Source: Calditrichota bacterium (GTDB lineage: Bacteria; Calditrichota; Calditrichia; RBG-13-44-9; J042). Taken from it: DNA of 64,000 bases. How positions within the stretch are numbered: position 1 is the stretch's first letter; every line of letters starts with the position of its first letter. Of this stretch, positions 16,719-25,279 are shown piece after piece. Below the pieces are notes generated by a model. That model saw only the letters and a list, made by a program, of their open reading frames with translations, was not told the DNA's origin and searched no databases. The stretch covers positions 53,305-117,304 of the forward strand of contig JAADJD010000028.1 in NCBI GenBank assembly GCA_013150955.1. Reading direction: 5' to 3'. A program made the translations under genes and the position numbers.

Positions 16719-18695
16719 ATGAAAATGAAAACACCACACGTTCACTCCCGGATGTCCTTTTTTCTTCTGTTTCTGGTGATGGTTCCGGCGCTGTTTTCGC
16801 AATCGGCGATGGACATCCAGCCACCCCGGATCGTTCTGACGGGGATTGCGTTCAAGATCGAGGCAAAACCCGGTTTCGACTTTTTGATGCGCCATGCGGG
16901 CGATACGTTGCGGTATGCCGTGCTGTCACTGGAAAGCGGACAGGTTATGAAGGAAGGAACCTGGGCCGTTGGCGCAGATACGGAGACGCGACTGGTCATT
17001 TCGGATCTGGTGGTGCACCACACGGGCCGGCAGGCACTGGAATTGCGAGTGGAAAATGTTCGCACGGTGTTTCACGTCCGGGCCATCCCGGCGGTATTGA
17101 GTATTCTCCCACCCCTGTTGGCCATTCTGCTGGCACTGTTAACCCGACAGGTGATCATTGCGCTGTTTTTTGGCATCTGGATGGGAGTGACCTTCATTTA
17201 TGATTACAACGTGGTTCAGGGATTTTTACACACCCTGGATGAATATCTGGTGCAGTCGCTGGCGGATGCCGATCGCGTTTCGATTTTGATTTTTACCCTG
17301 GTTCTGGGGGGCATGGTGGGGGTAATTACCCGATCCGGCGGTACCCAGGGCATTGTGGAAGCGCTTTCTCGCTACGCACGGAATTCCCGATTGGGACAGC
17401 TGGCGACCTGGGCCATGGGCGTGCTGATATTTTTTGATGATTATGCCAACACCTTAATCGTTGGCAATACCATGCGGCCTCTGGCCGACCGGTTGCGGAT
17501 TTCCCGGGAGAAACTATCGTATCTGGTGGATTCCACCGCCGCACCGGTGGCCAACATTGCCATTATCTCTACCTGGATCGGCTACGAGGTGAGTTTAATT
17601 GCCCAGTCCTTTCAGGCCATGGGGATGGAAGGAAATGCGTACATCACGTTCATCCGAACCATTCCTTACAATTACTACCCCCTTTATGCGCTATTGTTTG
17701 GGTTTGCCATTGCCCTGATGGGTCGCGATTTTGGCCCCATGCGGAAGGCCGAGCAGCGGGCCCGCTCCACCGGAAAGGTTTTGCGGGACGGGGCCGTTCC
17801 CCTGATGGATCTATCTTCTCTGGATGTGGCGGCCGATGCCTCCATCGAGAAACGCTGGTACAACGCACTCATTCCCATTGGAGTGGTGATTCTGGTGGTG
17901 AGTGCTGGGCTATTTTATTCGGGTTCTCAAGCGCTGTCTCAGCAGGGAATTTCCCTGGAAGGAAAATCCTGGTTTCAGCAGTTAAGTGTGATTGTGGGGA
18001 ATGCCAATTCGTTTGCCGTCCTGATGTGGGCTTCCTTTTCGGGGAGCATTGTGGCCATTGGACTGGCGCTTTCTCAGCGATTGATTAATTTGCACCAGAC
18101 CATGGATGCCTGGGTCATGGGCATTCGCTCCATGATCATGGCGGCCATTATTTTGACCGCTGCCTGGACGATCGGAACCATTTGCCAGGAACTATTCACG
18201 GCCGATTATGTGATTCATCTTACCCGGAAATTTTTAACACCTCACTGGCTGCCTCTGGTAACTTTCTTGAGTGCAGGAGCCATTAGCTTTGCCACCGGAA
18301 CGTCCTGGGGCACCATGGCCATCTTGATGCCCATCGCCATTCCGCTGGCGCACAAATTCCCATTGATTGATCCATCCATCGATGCCGCCCACGCCATGGG
18401 GTTGCTGCTGAGCACCACGGCAGCCGTTCTGGCCGGGGCTACCTTCGGGGATCATTGCTCCCCGATTTCCGATACCACCATCATGTCCTCCATGGCTTCC
18501 GGGGCAGATCATATCGATCACGTCCGCACCCAGTTGCCGTATGCGGTAACCACCGCGGGAATTGCCATCTTGTTTGGATATTTACCAACCGGTTTTCTGG
18601 GATGGAGTCCCTGGCTGACCCTGCCCCTGGGTGGGGTGGCGACCATTCTGGTTGTTCGGTTCCTGGGACGCAGAAGCAACGATCACACACTGTAG
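16719..18695 (+). CDS. NhaC-family Na+/H+ antiporter with secreted N-terminal domain
   Basis: The last 500 or so residues form an NhaC/malate-lactate antiporter core with about 12 membrane helices and typical segments (VLIFFDDYANTLIVGNTMRP, GAISFATGTSWGTMAILMPI, GATFGDHCSPISDTTIMSS). It would exchange Na+ for H+ or move a small organic acid across the inner membrane. Unusually, the start carries a hydrophobic signal-like segment (MSFFLLFLVMVPALFS). About 100 polar residues of beta-rich character (PPRIVLTGIAFKIEAKPGF ... ALELRVENVRTVFHV) follow and would lie in the periplasm. ATG 16719 or 16725 are possible starts. Ion specificity is not known. Confidence 0.82.
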   Translation: MKMKTPHVHSRMSFFLLFLVMVPALFSQSAMDIQPPRIVLTGIAFKIEAKPGFDFLMRHAGDTLRYAVLSLESGQVMKEGTWAVGADTETRLVISDLVVHHTGRQALELRVENVRTVFHVRAIPAVLSILPPLLAILLALLTRQVIIALFFGIWMGVTFIYDYNVVQGFLHTLDEYLVQSLADADRVSILIFTLVLGGMVGVITRSGGTQGIVEALSRYARNSRLGQLATWAMGVLIFFDDYANTLIVGNTMRPLADRLRISREKLSYLVDSTAAPVANIAIISTWIGYEVSLIAQSFQAMGMEGNAYITFIRTIPYNYYPLYALLFGFAIALMGRDFGPMRKAEQRARSTGKVLRDGAVPLMDLSSLDVAADASIEKRWYNALIPIGVVILVVSAGLFYSGSQALSQQGISLEGKSWFQQLSVIVGNANSFAVLMWASFSGSIVAIGLALSQRLINLHQTMDAWVMGIRSMIMAAIILTAAWTIGTICQELFTADYVIHLTRKFLTPHWLPLVTFLSAGAISFATGTSWGTMAILMPIAIPLAHKFPLIDPSIDAAHAMGLLLSTTAAVLAGATFGDHCSPISDTTIMSSMASGADHIDHVRTQLPYAVTTAGIAILFGYLPTGFLGWSPWLTLPLGGVATILVVRFLGRRSNDHTL

Positions 18696-18996
18696 CCGTC
18701 ATTTGATTGTTAGAATCCGTACCCGGAGGTTCATTTCGTTGGGCCGGGAGTGAACCAGAGGGGCGAAAAGCGGAAAAATCGGCTGAAATTCGCTCCATCG
18801 GGTCGATGATGAGGAAAGAGGTGCGAAAATAGAAGGAGAATTCATATTGCCCTAACTGGTTGATAATAAACAGGATAAGAGATTGAAAAAATTATTTATT
18901 TAATTTGGGCCAACAATTATATTGCAAATAGGAAAAAAGTGAAGCCGCAAAGCGGATTTAAAATCGAATGTTTGGTGATGAATCAGGGGAGGCAAT
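18696..18996. other. Intergenic region upstream of the aminotransferase genes
   Basis: No gene, tRNA or family repeat is visible. The second half (about 18860-18960) is AT-rich and probably contains the promoter of the ilvE pair, but no clean -35/-10 pair could be assigned. No T-box or attenuator hairpin was recognised. Confidence 0.4.
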
Positions 18997-20022
18997 ATGG
19001 CAAATACAATTCCATGTGATGGGCTTACCTTTTCGCTGTACAAAGATGCCGACAAGATGATGATGTACGAAAGTTATTATCGGGACGGTGCCTGGGATGC
19101 AGGCCAGCTGGTGCCGTTTCATCCCATCGAGCTGTCTCCGGCGGCCAATATTTTGAATTACGGCCAGGGCATTTTCGAAGGGATGAAAGCCTACCGAACG
19201 GTAAAAGGCAAGATCGTGCTGTTCCGTCCGGAGAAGAACGCGCAGCGATTCGTGCGTAGCTCCGAAAAACTGGCCATTCCTTCCATCGGGGAAGAACGCT
19301 ACTTGCAGGCGGTTAAAGAAGTGGTGCTGGCCAATCAGCGTTTCATTCCCGATAGCGCCGATGGACGGTGCAGTCTGTACATCCGCCCGGTTTGTATCGG
19401 CATTGAGCCTCTGCTGGGAGTTCGGCCTTCCAGAGAATATTTGTTTTACGTGTTCGCCAGTCCCGTGGGCCCCTATTTCGAGAAGGTGGGGGTGGTACGG
19501 TTGATGGTAATGGATGTTCACCGGGCAGCGCCCAATGGAACCGGGGATGCCAAGGCCGCCTGCAATTATCCGGTTACCATGCGGCCAAAGGTAGAGGCCA
19601 AAAAACAGGGATTTGACGATGTGCTGTATCTGGATCCGATCCACAATCGCTTTGTGGAAGAGGCCGGCGCTGCGAACTTTTTCGCGCTGATGGAAAATAA
19701 TGTGCTGGTTACCCCGAAACTGGGCAGTATTCTTCCGGGAATCACTCGCGAGTCGGTCATTCAGCTGGCACGGGATCGGTTTGGACTGGAGGTGCAGGAG
19801 CGGGAACTGGACGTGCAGGAAGTGTGCGAACGGGCAAAAGAATGTTTTTTAACCGGAACCGGCGCAACCATTACCTCTGTGGAAAGCATTGGGTGGAACG
19901 GGCAGGAGTACAATGTCAATCGGAATGATTTTCAGCTGGCCCATCGGCTGTACGATGAATTACTGGGCATTCAGTTGCAAAAAAAAGAAGATCCCTACGG
20001 ATGGATCGTTGAGTTGACATAA
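18997..20022 (+). CDS. ilvE: Branched-chain amino acid aminotransferase (large, class II-like)
   Basis: This PLP fold-type IV enzyme interconverts branched-chain amino acids and their 2-oxo acids using glutamate/2-oxoglutarate. The PLP lysine is about residue 186 in GTGDAKAACNY. The phosphate-binding part is FVEEAGAANFF, and LPGITRESVIQLA and FLTGTGATITSV follow as expected. At 341 aa with an N-terminal extension (FSLYKDADKMMMYESYYRDG), it matches the larger eukaryote/Bacillus-like BCAT subgroup. A second, smaller BCAT gene begins 15 bases after its stop. No other branched-chain biosynthesis genes are in the window. Confidence 0.93.
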   Translation: MANTIPCDGLTFSLYKDADKMMMYESYYRDGAWDAGQLVPFHPIELSPAANILNYGQGIFEGMKAYRTVKGKIVLFRPEKNAQRFVRSSEKLAIPSIGEERYLQAVKEVVLANQRFIPDSADGRCSLYIRPVCIGIEPLLGVRPSREYLFYVFASPVGPYFEKVGVVRLMVMDVHRAAPNGTGDAKAACNYPVTMRPKVEAKKQGFDDVLYLDPIHNRFVEEAGAANFFALMENNVLVTPKLGSILPGITRESVIQLARDRFGLEVQERELDVQEVCERAKECFLTGTGATITSVESIGWNGQEYNVNRNDFQLAHRLYDELLGIQLQKKEDPYGWIVELT

Positions 20023-20037
20023 TCTGGAGGATATTTT

Positions 20038-20973
20038 ATGCCGCGTGAAAGTGATATTGCCAAGTTTATCTGGCACAACGGGAAGTTCATTCCCTGGAAT
20101 GACGCGAAAATACATGTCATGGCCCATGTCGTTCATTATGGTTCTTCCGTGTTCGAAGGCATTCGTTGTTACAAAACACGCAGGGGACGGGCCATTTTCC
20201 GCCTGCGGGAACACATTGAGCGACTGTTTCGCTCCGCCAAAATTTACCGGATGGTGCCGGAAGCCTTTTCTGTGGAAGACATCATCGAGGCGTGTGTGGA
20301 AGCCGTGAAGGTCAATGAATTTGAGGAGTGTTATATCCGTCCGGTCATTCTGCGGGGACTGGGAGAATTTGGTGTGAACCCCTTCAATTCGCCGATTGAA
20401 ACGTACATCGTGACCTGGTTCTGGGGGAAATATCTGGGGGCCGACGCGCTGGAGAAAGGGGTGGATGTTAACGTGGCCACCTGGAACCGATTTGCGCCCA
20501 ATACCATGCCCGCCATGGCCAAGGCTGGAGCTAACTACATGAACTCCCAGTTGATTAAAATGGAAGCCATCCTCAACGGTTATGTGGAAGGCATTGCGCT
20601 GGATACCTATGGATACGTCTCCGAAGGCAGTGGTGAAAACATTTTTGTGATTGTGGATGGGGTGGTGTACACGCCGCCAATAGCCACCGCCATTCTGCCG
20701 GGGATTACCCGCAACAGTGTCATTCAACTGTGTGCCGATCTGGGCATTCCCGTACAGGAAACCAACATTCCCCGGGAGATGCTCTACATTGCCGATGAGG
20801 TGTTCTTTACCGGCACCGCTGCCGAAATTACGCCCATCCGCAGCATCGATCGCATCGAAATTGGTAATGGGGAGCGGGGGCCCATCACCACCCGTTTGCA
20901 GGAGGCATTTTTCCAGATCCTGACCGGCGAGGTGGAGGATCGCCACGGATGGTTGCATTACGTGGATGCCTGA
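20038..20973 (+). CDS. ilvE: Branched-chain amino acid aminotransferase (short, class I-like)
   Basis: This is a second fold-type IV aminotransferase, 311 aa, close in length and motifs to E. coli IlvE. It has [18 protein letters not shown] near the start, the PLP lysine at about residue 162 in [20 protein letters not shown] for phosphate binding, and [12 protein letters not shown] and [12 protein letters not shown] near the end. It differs clearly from the upstream gene, so it is not a recent duplicate. TCTGGAGGA precedes the ATG by about eight bases. The two probably form one operon and may differ in substrate or direction. Confidence 0.94.
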   Translation: MPRESDIAKFIWHNGKFIPWNDAKIHVMAHVVHYGSSVFEGIRCYKTRRGRAIFRLREHIERLFRSAKIYRMVPEAFSVEDIIEACVEAVKVNEFEECYIRPVILRGLGEFGVNPFNSPIETYIVTWFWGKYLGADALEKGVDVNVATWNRFAPNTMPAMAKAGANYMNSQLIKMEAILNGYVEGIALDTYGYVSEGSGENIFVIVDGVVYTPPIATAILPGITRNSVIQLCADLGIPVQETNIPREMLYIADEVFFTGTAAEITPIRSIDRIEIGNGERGPITTRLQEAFFQILTGEVEDRHGWLHYVDA

Positions 20974-21008
20974 TAGCAGGTTGATGATTCAATTTCTCAA
21001 AAGTTTGA

Positions 21009-21037
21009 TTGACAGGCAGGGATCTGTTCTCTATTTT
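21009..21037 (+). promoter_or_regulatory. Sigma-70-type promoter of the barrel-protein gene at 21069
   Basis: TTGACA at 21009-21014, a 17-base spacer and TATTTT at 21032-21037 make a near-consensus promoter about 32 bases upstream of the chosen start codon. It separates this gene from the ilvE pair. Confidence 0.6.
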
Positions 21038-21068
21038 TTGAACGAATCATCAAATGGAGGGGGTCGTA

Positions 21069-21716
21069 ATGACACGCACGGTTTCGCTGTTTATTTTACT
21101 GGCAGGATTGTTGTGGACAATCACTGCCCCGGCCCAGGCACCTTACACCGAATTTAAAGTCGGCAAATTTAACCCGAAGGCGGTAAAATCTGGCTACCTG
21201 TTTGGCGTTCATCTGGGGCGGATGATTGATGAAAGTCTCAGCTGGGGACTGGAAATCAATTACTTCCAGCGGAATTACCGCAAGGACGTGGAAATTGTCT
21301 CAGAGGTAACCCGGGGAGGCACCAAGCCGGAAACCAAAATGCGACTGCTGGAATTTACCACTCACATTGTCCCCCTTTTATTGAAGTTGAATTATGAACA
21401 TCCCATCGCCTATGGCGCCCCGTTTTATGTGCGCGCTTCTGCAGGTGCCGGATGGGAAATGGTCTGGAACAGCGAAAACAATTACGAAGAAGGCATTAAA
21501 GATAACCGATTTTATAGCGGATTTGGCTGGCAGGTGAGTGCCGGTCTGGGATTTGCCATCAGCTCTTCCGGGAATCTGTTTGTGGATGTGTTTTACAACA
21601 ATTCCCGGGTGAAGCGAAATCGAAACGTGGTAAAAAACCTGCCTGTGTGGGAAGAGCTGGACATTTCGGGTCTGGGTGTGAAAGTGGGAGTGAGCATCGT
21701 TGGATTTGGCTGGTAA
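21069..21716 (+). CDS. Outer-membrane beta-barrel protein (PorT/OmpX-like fold)
   Basis: ATG at 21069 is preceded by GGAGGGGG and gives a signal peptide (MTRTVSLFILLAGLLWTITAPAQA). The mature 190 or so residues alternate aromatic and polar residues in strands separated by polar loops (SGYLFGVHLGRMIDESLSWG, VPLLLKLNYEHPIAYGAPFY, SGFGWQVSAGLGFAIS). It ends LGVKVGVSIVGFGW, with a C-terminal aromatic residue typical of outer-membrane barrels. Function is unknown. It has its own promoter upstream and is followed by a strong terminator at 21743. Confidence 0.7.
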   Translation: MTRTVSLFILLAGLLWTITAPAQAPYTEFKVGKFNPKAVKSGYLFGVHLGRMIDESLSWGLEINYFQRNYRKDVEIVSEVTRGGTKPETKMRLLEFTTHIVPLLLKLNYEHPIAYGAPFYVRASAGAGWEMVWNSENNYEEGIKDNRFYSGFGWQVSAGLGFAISSSGNLFVDVFYNNSRVKRNRNVVKNLPVWEELDISGLGVKVGVSIVGFGW

Positions 21717-21742
21717 GCAGATCGACCCCCATGCCTATCATC

Positions 21743-21776
21743 AAAAATCCCCTGTGTTGATCAGGGGATTTTTTCA
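21743..21776 (+). terminator. Rho-independent terminator overlapping the next gene's start
   Basis: AAAATCCCCT (21744-21753) pairs with AGGGGATTTT (21763-21772) around a nine-base loop, followed by T residues. The candidate start codons of the SpoIID gene, GTG 21754 and TTG 21757, lie in the loop. Confidence 0.8.
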
Positions 21777-23019
21777 TTTACCGTGGAGAACGGCGGTACT
21801 GGTTTTCTGGGTGGGGTGGATATTGAGCTGTGCCCCCACACTGCACAAACCGCCCTCACCCCGGGTGGTGGCACCCCCGGTTGAACCGGAAATCCGGGTA
21901 TGCTTAACCGATCGGCCCGCCACCACAAGCCTGCAATTTTTAACCCCTTACCGTTTGCAGCTGGAAGAAGCGGAATACATTCTGGATCGGCGCATCGGCA
22001 TACTACAGGTGCAGCTTTCCGCTGATCGGGTGGTTCTGCGTAACGACAAACGCTATTTTTCCCTTCCCGCTCCCGCGCGATTGGTTTTTGTCCCCGATGG
22101 CGGAACCGGACAATTTGAATGGAATGGCAGGGTGTATCCCGGGGTATTTTCCATTCGGCTGGATCATTCGGGAAGTTACGTCATTAATCAGTTACCGCTG
22201 GAGGAATATTTAAAAGGAGTGATTCCCTTCGAAATGCCCACCGGTCAGGCGGAATATCAGGAAGCCCTGCTGGCCCAGGCGGTTGCGGCGCGCACCTACG
22301 CGCTTTATCGTTTGCGGCAGGAGCCGCGCCACCCGGCATTCCATCTGTATGCCGATGTACGGGATCAGGTTTACGGCGGCCTGGAAAAGGTGAACGACCG
22401 GGTTCTCGAAGCCCTTCGCCGCACCCGGGGACAGGTTTTAACCCGAAGTGAGCAGGTGGCCCACGTGCAATATCATTCCACCTGTGGTGGCTATCTGGAA
22501 AATTATTTGGAGCCACCGGATTCCTCCGCTGATTTGTGGGCGGATCGGGCAGAAGACGGGGACAATTGTCGAATTTCGCCCATCTATCGCTGGATTGAAC
22601 GGCGGGATGTGGGGACGGTGCTGCAGAATCTGCAGCGCCTGGGGCGGATCGATGAGCAAGACCGGGAAGCCTGGCGGCAGCAGGGATTTGCTTTTCGCCT
22701 GCGAGTGAATGAGCGCACCACGACCGGGCGGGTTCAGTCCCTGTACATCCAGGTGGCCGACCGCGAATTCACCATTCAGGGATATGCGATTCGCCGGGTA
22801 CTGGCCGATTCATCTGGCCGGGCACTCCCCAGCAATTTTTTCCTTCTGGTAACTTCACCAACGTTGCCGGAGCAGTTTTACATCATTGGTGCGGGATTTG
22901 GTCACGGGCGGGGCATGTGTCAGTGGGGCGCTCTGGGTATGGCTCTATCCGGTGCGAATTATCGGGAAATTTTACGGTTTTACTTTCCCGCCTATGAACT
23001 CAAGAAGGTTTACCAATGA
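21754..23019 (+). CDS. SpoIID/LytB domain lipoprotein
   Basis: About residues 125-400 match the SpoIID/LytB family: INQLPLEEYLKGVIPFEMPT, AQAVAARTYALYRL, YHSTCGGYLEN and the final GFGHGRGMCQWGALGMALSG. In Bacillus, SpoIID is a lytic transglycosylase and LytB enhances an amidase; in Gram-negatives the family acts on denuded peptidoglycan glycans. A lipobox (WILSCAP) marks it as a lipoprotein. The start is uncertain: GTG 21754 or TTG 21757 lie inside a terminator hairpin, and TTG 21700 overlaps the preceding gene. The SPOR gene overlaps its stop by four bases. Confidence 0.85.
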   Translation: MLIRGFFHLPWRTAVLVFWVGWILSCAPTLHKPPSPRVVAPPVEPEIRVCLTDRPATTSLQFLTPYRLQLEEAEYILDRRIGILQVQLSADRVVLRNDKRYFSLPAPARLVFVPDGGTGQFEWNGRVYPGVFSIRLDHSGSYVINQLPLEEYLKGVIPFEMPTGQAEYQEALLAQAVAARTYALYRLRQEPRHPAFHLYADVRDQVYGGLEKVNDRVLEALRRTRGQVLTRSEQVAHVQYHSTCGGYLENYLEPPDSSADLWADRAEDGDNCRISPIYRWIERRDVGTVLQNLQRLGRIDEQDREAWRQQGFAFRLRVNERTTTGRVQSLYIQVADREFTIQGYAIRRVLADSSGRALPSNFFLLVTSPTLPEQFYIIGAGFGHGRGMCQWGALGMALSGANYREILRFYFPAYELKKVYQ

Positions 23020-23753
23020 GGGATTTTCGTTTGTATCGAACAGGTCAAATCTTCCTGGTGGTTTTCCTTCTGTTTGCCACATCCACCGTTGTGGCTCAGG
23101 GGGATACAGCGGCCCGTCTGAAAAACTATTTGATGCACACCGACTTTCGGGAGCTCCTGCGCAAGTATGGACAGCATGAGGTGCAATTCCAGATAAAGGG
23201 CGAAGCCGAGAAGCGCCTGGAAGCCTTGCCTTATATTCTGGTGGATGGCTATCGGGTACAGATTTTTGCGGGACGGCAAATCAGTCAGGCACAAAAGGTG
23301 GCTCAACGGGCCCGCCAGGCCAATCTGGATTCGGTATACCTCGTGCACGATGCAGGCGACGGGTTGTACAAAGTTCAGGTCGGTGATTGTCGAGATCGGG
23401 ATGCCGCGCATATTCTTCTGGATCGGCTGTATTACGCCGGATTTCCCGATGGCTGGATCGTCGAAACAAAAGTACGGGTGCCCAAACGCAGACCCTCCGT
23501 TCCTGACCGCGAAGGGGAGCCAGCAGTCGTCTTTGCTGTCCAGGTGCTGGCCACGGCCGATTCGTCCAATGCCAGTCAAATCGCACAGCAGCTTAAGCAG
23601 CGGTTTAACGCGCCCGTTCGCGTGGTGGCGGAGGATCGACTATGGAAGGTGGTGATGGGGGCTTTCCCCACACGGGATCAGGCCAGCCAGCTAAGAGATC
23701 GGCTGATTCAGAACGGATATCCCGACGCCTGGATCACGCAAATTTTTCAGTAA
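23016..23753 (+). CDS. Secreted protein with two SPOR domains
   Basis: The protein has an N-terminal signal peptide (FLVVFLLFATSTVVAQG). Two SPOR repeats follow, at about residues 75-155 (GYRVQIFAGRQISQAQKVAQ ... YKVQVGDCRDRDAAHILLDR) and 165-245 (VFAVQVLATADSSNASQIAQ ... WKVVMGAFPTRDQASQLRDR). SPOR domains bind peptidoglycan stripped of stem peptides, usually at division sites. The gene overlaps the SpoIID-family gene by four bases (ATGA). Because that family also acts on denuded glycans, the pair probably works on the same substrate. Confidence 0.87.
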   Translation: MRDFRLYRTGQIFLVVFLLFATSTVVAQGDTAARLKNYLMHTDFRELLRKYGQHEVQFQIKGEAEKRLEALPYILVDGYRVQIFAGRQISQAQKVAQRARQANLDSVYLVHDAGDGLYKVQVGDCRDRDAAHILLDRLYYAGFPDGWIVETKVRVPKRRPSVPDREGEPAVVFAVQVLATADSSNASQIAQQLKQRFNAPVRVVAEDRLWKVVMGAFPTRDQASQLRDRLIQNGYPDAWITQIFQ

Positions 23754-23992
23754 TCTGCCATCCCTTTCCGTCAAAATGTCTTTTCACCCCAACGATCAAC
23801 ATGGGCGTATCTTGTTGATATTCAATGGATTAGAAGTTGTGGCATTTGGTTTGTATTGATGATAAGTGAATGGGATAATTGTTCCTGGAAACGATCATGG
23901 AATGAATGTTCAATCGCACTGGATCTCGGATGAGTGGATAAATGGAGTGTTTTCGTAAAACGGGATGAAATGCTGCGGAAGGAGGGATGTCC

Positions 23993-24985
23993 ATGAATCA
24001 TGTCATTCATCGAAACAATCTGAATCTCAGTCCTCTTGCAGAGAATTTAATTCGGCGAAAAGTGCAAAAATTGGATCGTTTACTGGAGTCGTTTAATCCC
24101 GATCTGGTCTCCTTTAACATTCATTTCGACAGGGTAGAGCGGAAGGACCTGTACGCCACCCGTCTGGTGCTGGAATTACCCCACAAGACCCTCCGCGCCG
24201 AGAAACAGTCCCGGGATTTGATTCAGTCCATTAGCGAGGCGTTTGATGCCCTCTGGCGTGAGTTAAAGCAATACAAGGAATTCCTGCGCCGGGAACCGGA
24301 ATATCGGCGGAAGCAACGTCCCAGTTACAAAGAGCAAATGGCCGAGCAGGCGGATCTGAAGGAGGAAATAAAAGAGGAATATTTGCAGATTGTTTTGCGG
24401 TTGCTAAGGCGCCTGTACAATTTTACCCGTCGTGAGATTCAAATGAACATTTATCAGGGGATGATCCGGCCGGGAGACGTTCTGGTGTCCGAGGTGCTGG
24501 ACGAAGCGGTTGTGGCCGTATTCAATGAACTGCCCGCGGAATATGATGAGCTCTGGATTGAGCGGGCATTGTTTCGCAAAATCATTCAGATTGTGAATCG
24601 CAAGGTGAAAGAGCGTCGCGCCCGTCCGGTTCCGCTGGAAAAGAAGGTTACCGCCGTGGAAGATCTGGATACAGAACTGTATGAATTTTATCAGCCGGAT
24701 TTTCTGTTGCGGCTGGAAGATCTGGTGCCGGATAACCTTTTCCCGGAACCGGATAAAGTTTATGAGGAGGAAGACCTGAAACGCTTTGTGCAGCAAACCC
24801 TTTCAGGTTTACCGGAAAAGTGGCGCCAGGCATTCACGTTGATGGTGTTCGAAGAATTTACTCCGGAAGAAGTGGCAATGATTCAGGGCGTTACGCCTGA
24901 GGAAGTGCAAAAATATGTGCGTTACGCCCGCGAATATCTTCGGGAGCGGTTGAAGGAAACGGGTCTGGAACTTCCGGAAGTATAA
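23993..24985 (+). CDS. HPF/RaiA domain fused to sigma-70-like module
   Basis: Residues about 1-105 match the ribosome hibernation factor HPF/RaiA: LAENLIRRKVQKLDRLLESF, then FDRVERKDLYATRLVLELPH and DLIQSISEAFDALWRELKQY. After a charged linker, about 125-215 is a helical region like sigma region 2 (RLLRRLYNFTRREIQMNIYQ). Residues about 260-325 resemble sigma region 4: LSGLPEKWRQAFTLMVFEEF, TPEEVAMIQGVTPEEVQKYV, REYLRERLKE. ATG 23993 was chosen because AAGGAGGG lies six bases upstream; ATG 23987 abuts it. A zinc-finger anti-sigma-like gene follows by 33 bases. A link between ribosome state and transcription is inference. Confidence 0.72.
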   Translation: MNHVIHRNNLNLSPLAENLIRRKVQKLDRLLESFNPDLVSFNIHFDRVERKDLYATRLVLELPHKTLRAEKQSRDLIQSISEAFDALWRELKQYKEFLRREPEYRRKQRPSYKEQMAEQADLKEEIKEEYLQIVLRLLRRLYNFTRREIQMNIYQGMIRPGDVLVSEVLDEAVVAVFNELPAEYDELWIERALFRKIIQIVNRKVKERRARPVPLEKKVTAVEDLDTELYEFYQPDFLLRLEDLVPDNLFPEPDKVYEEEDLKRFVQQTLSGLPEKWRQAFTLMVFEEFTPEEVAMIQGVTPEEVQKYVRYAREYLRERLKETGLELPEV

Positions 24986-25018
24986 AGCAAGGGGAAAGTT
25001 AATATGGAGGTGAAATCC

Positions 25019-25240
25019 ATGACCTGCGAAAAATTCCGCAACCTGGTCTCCCTTTACCTGGACAAAGTGTTAAGCGAGTCTGAGGTGGAAATGTTCGAAT
25101 CCCATCGATCCCGCTGCGAGGCCTGTCGAAAATTTTTTGAGGAGATGGTTTACGTCAATCGGTTTTTTGGTACGGGTGAAGAGGAAGATGTTCCAGAGGC
25201 CATTGTGGAGCGGATAAAGCAAACCATTAAATCGTTGTAA
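25019..25240 (+). CDS. Zinc-finger (zf-HC2 type) anti-sigma-like protein
   Basis: This 73-aa protein has the anti-sigma zinc-finger pattern CEKFRNLVSLYLDKVLSESE followed by HRSRCEACRKFFEE, an H-x3-C-x2-C arrangement preceded by an N-terminal cysteine. It has no transmembrane segment, so it should be cytoplasmic, like ZAS-type anti-sigma factors such as RsrA. ATG 25019 fits best because GGAGGTGA lies eight bases upstream; ATG 25004 is weaker. The gene lies directly after the HPF/sigma fusion gene and very likely controls it. The exact pairing is inferred from order and family. Confidence 0.8.
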   Translation: MTCEKFRNLVSLYLDKVLSESEVEMFESHRSRCEACRKFFEEMVYVNRFFGTGEEEDVPEAIVERIKQTIKSL

Positions 25241-25244
25241 AAAA

Positions 25245-25275
25245 TTAGACCCCGCGACGCTGGCGGGGTCTTCGT
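25245..25275. terminator. Bidirectional terminator
   Basis: GACCCCGC (25248-25255) pairs with GCGGGGTC (25263-25270). On the minus strand the stem is followed by TAATTTTTTAC, a better T-run than on the plus strand. It therefore also ends transcription of the micro-ORF at 25280-25339, besides the anti-sigma gene. Confidence 0.75.
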
Positions 25276-25279
25276 CCAA

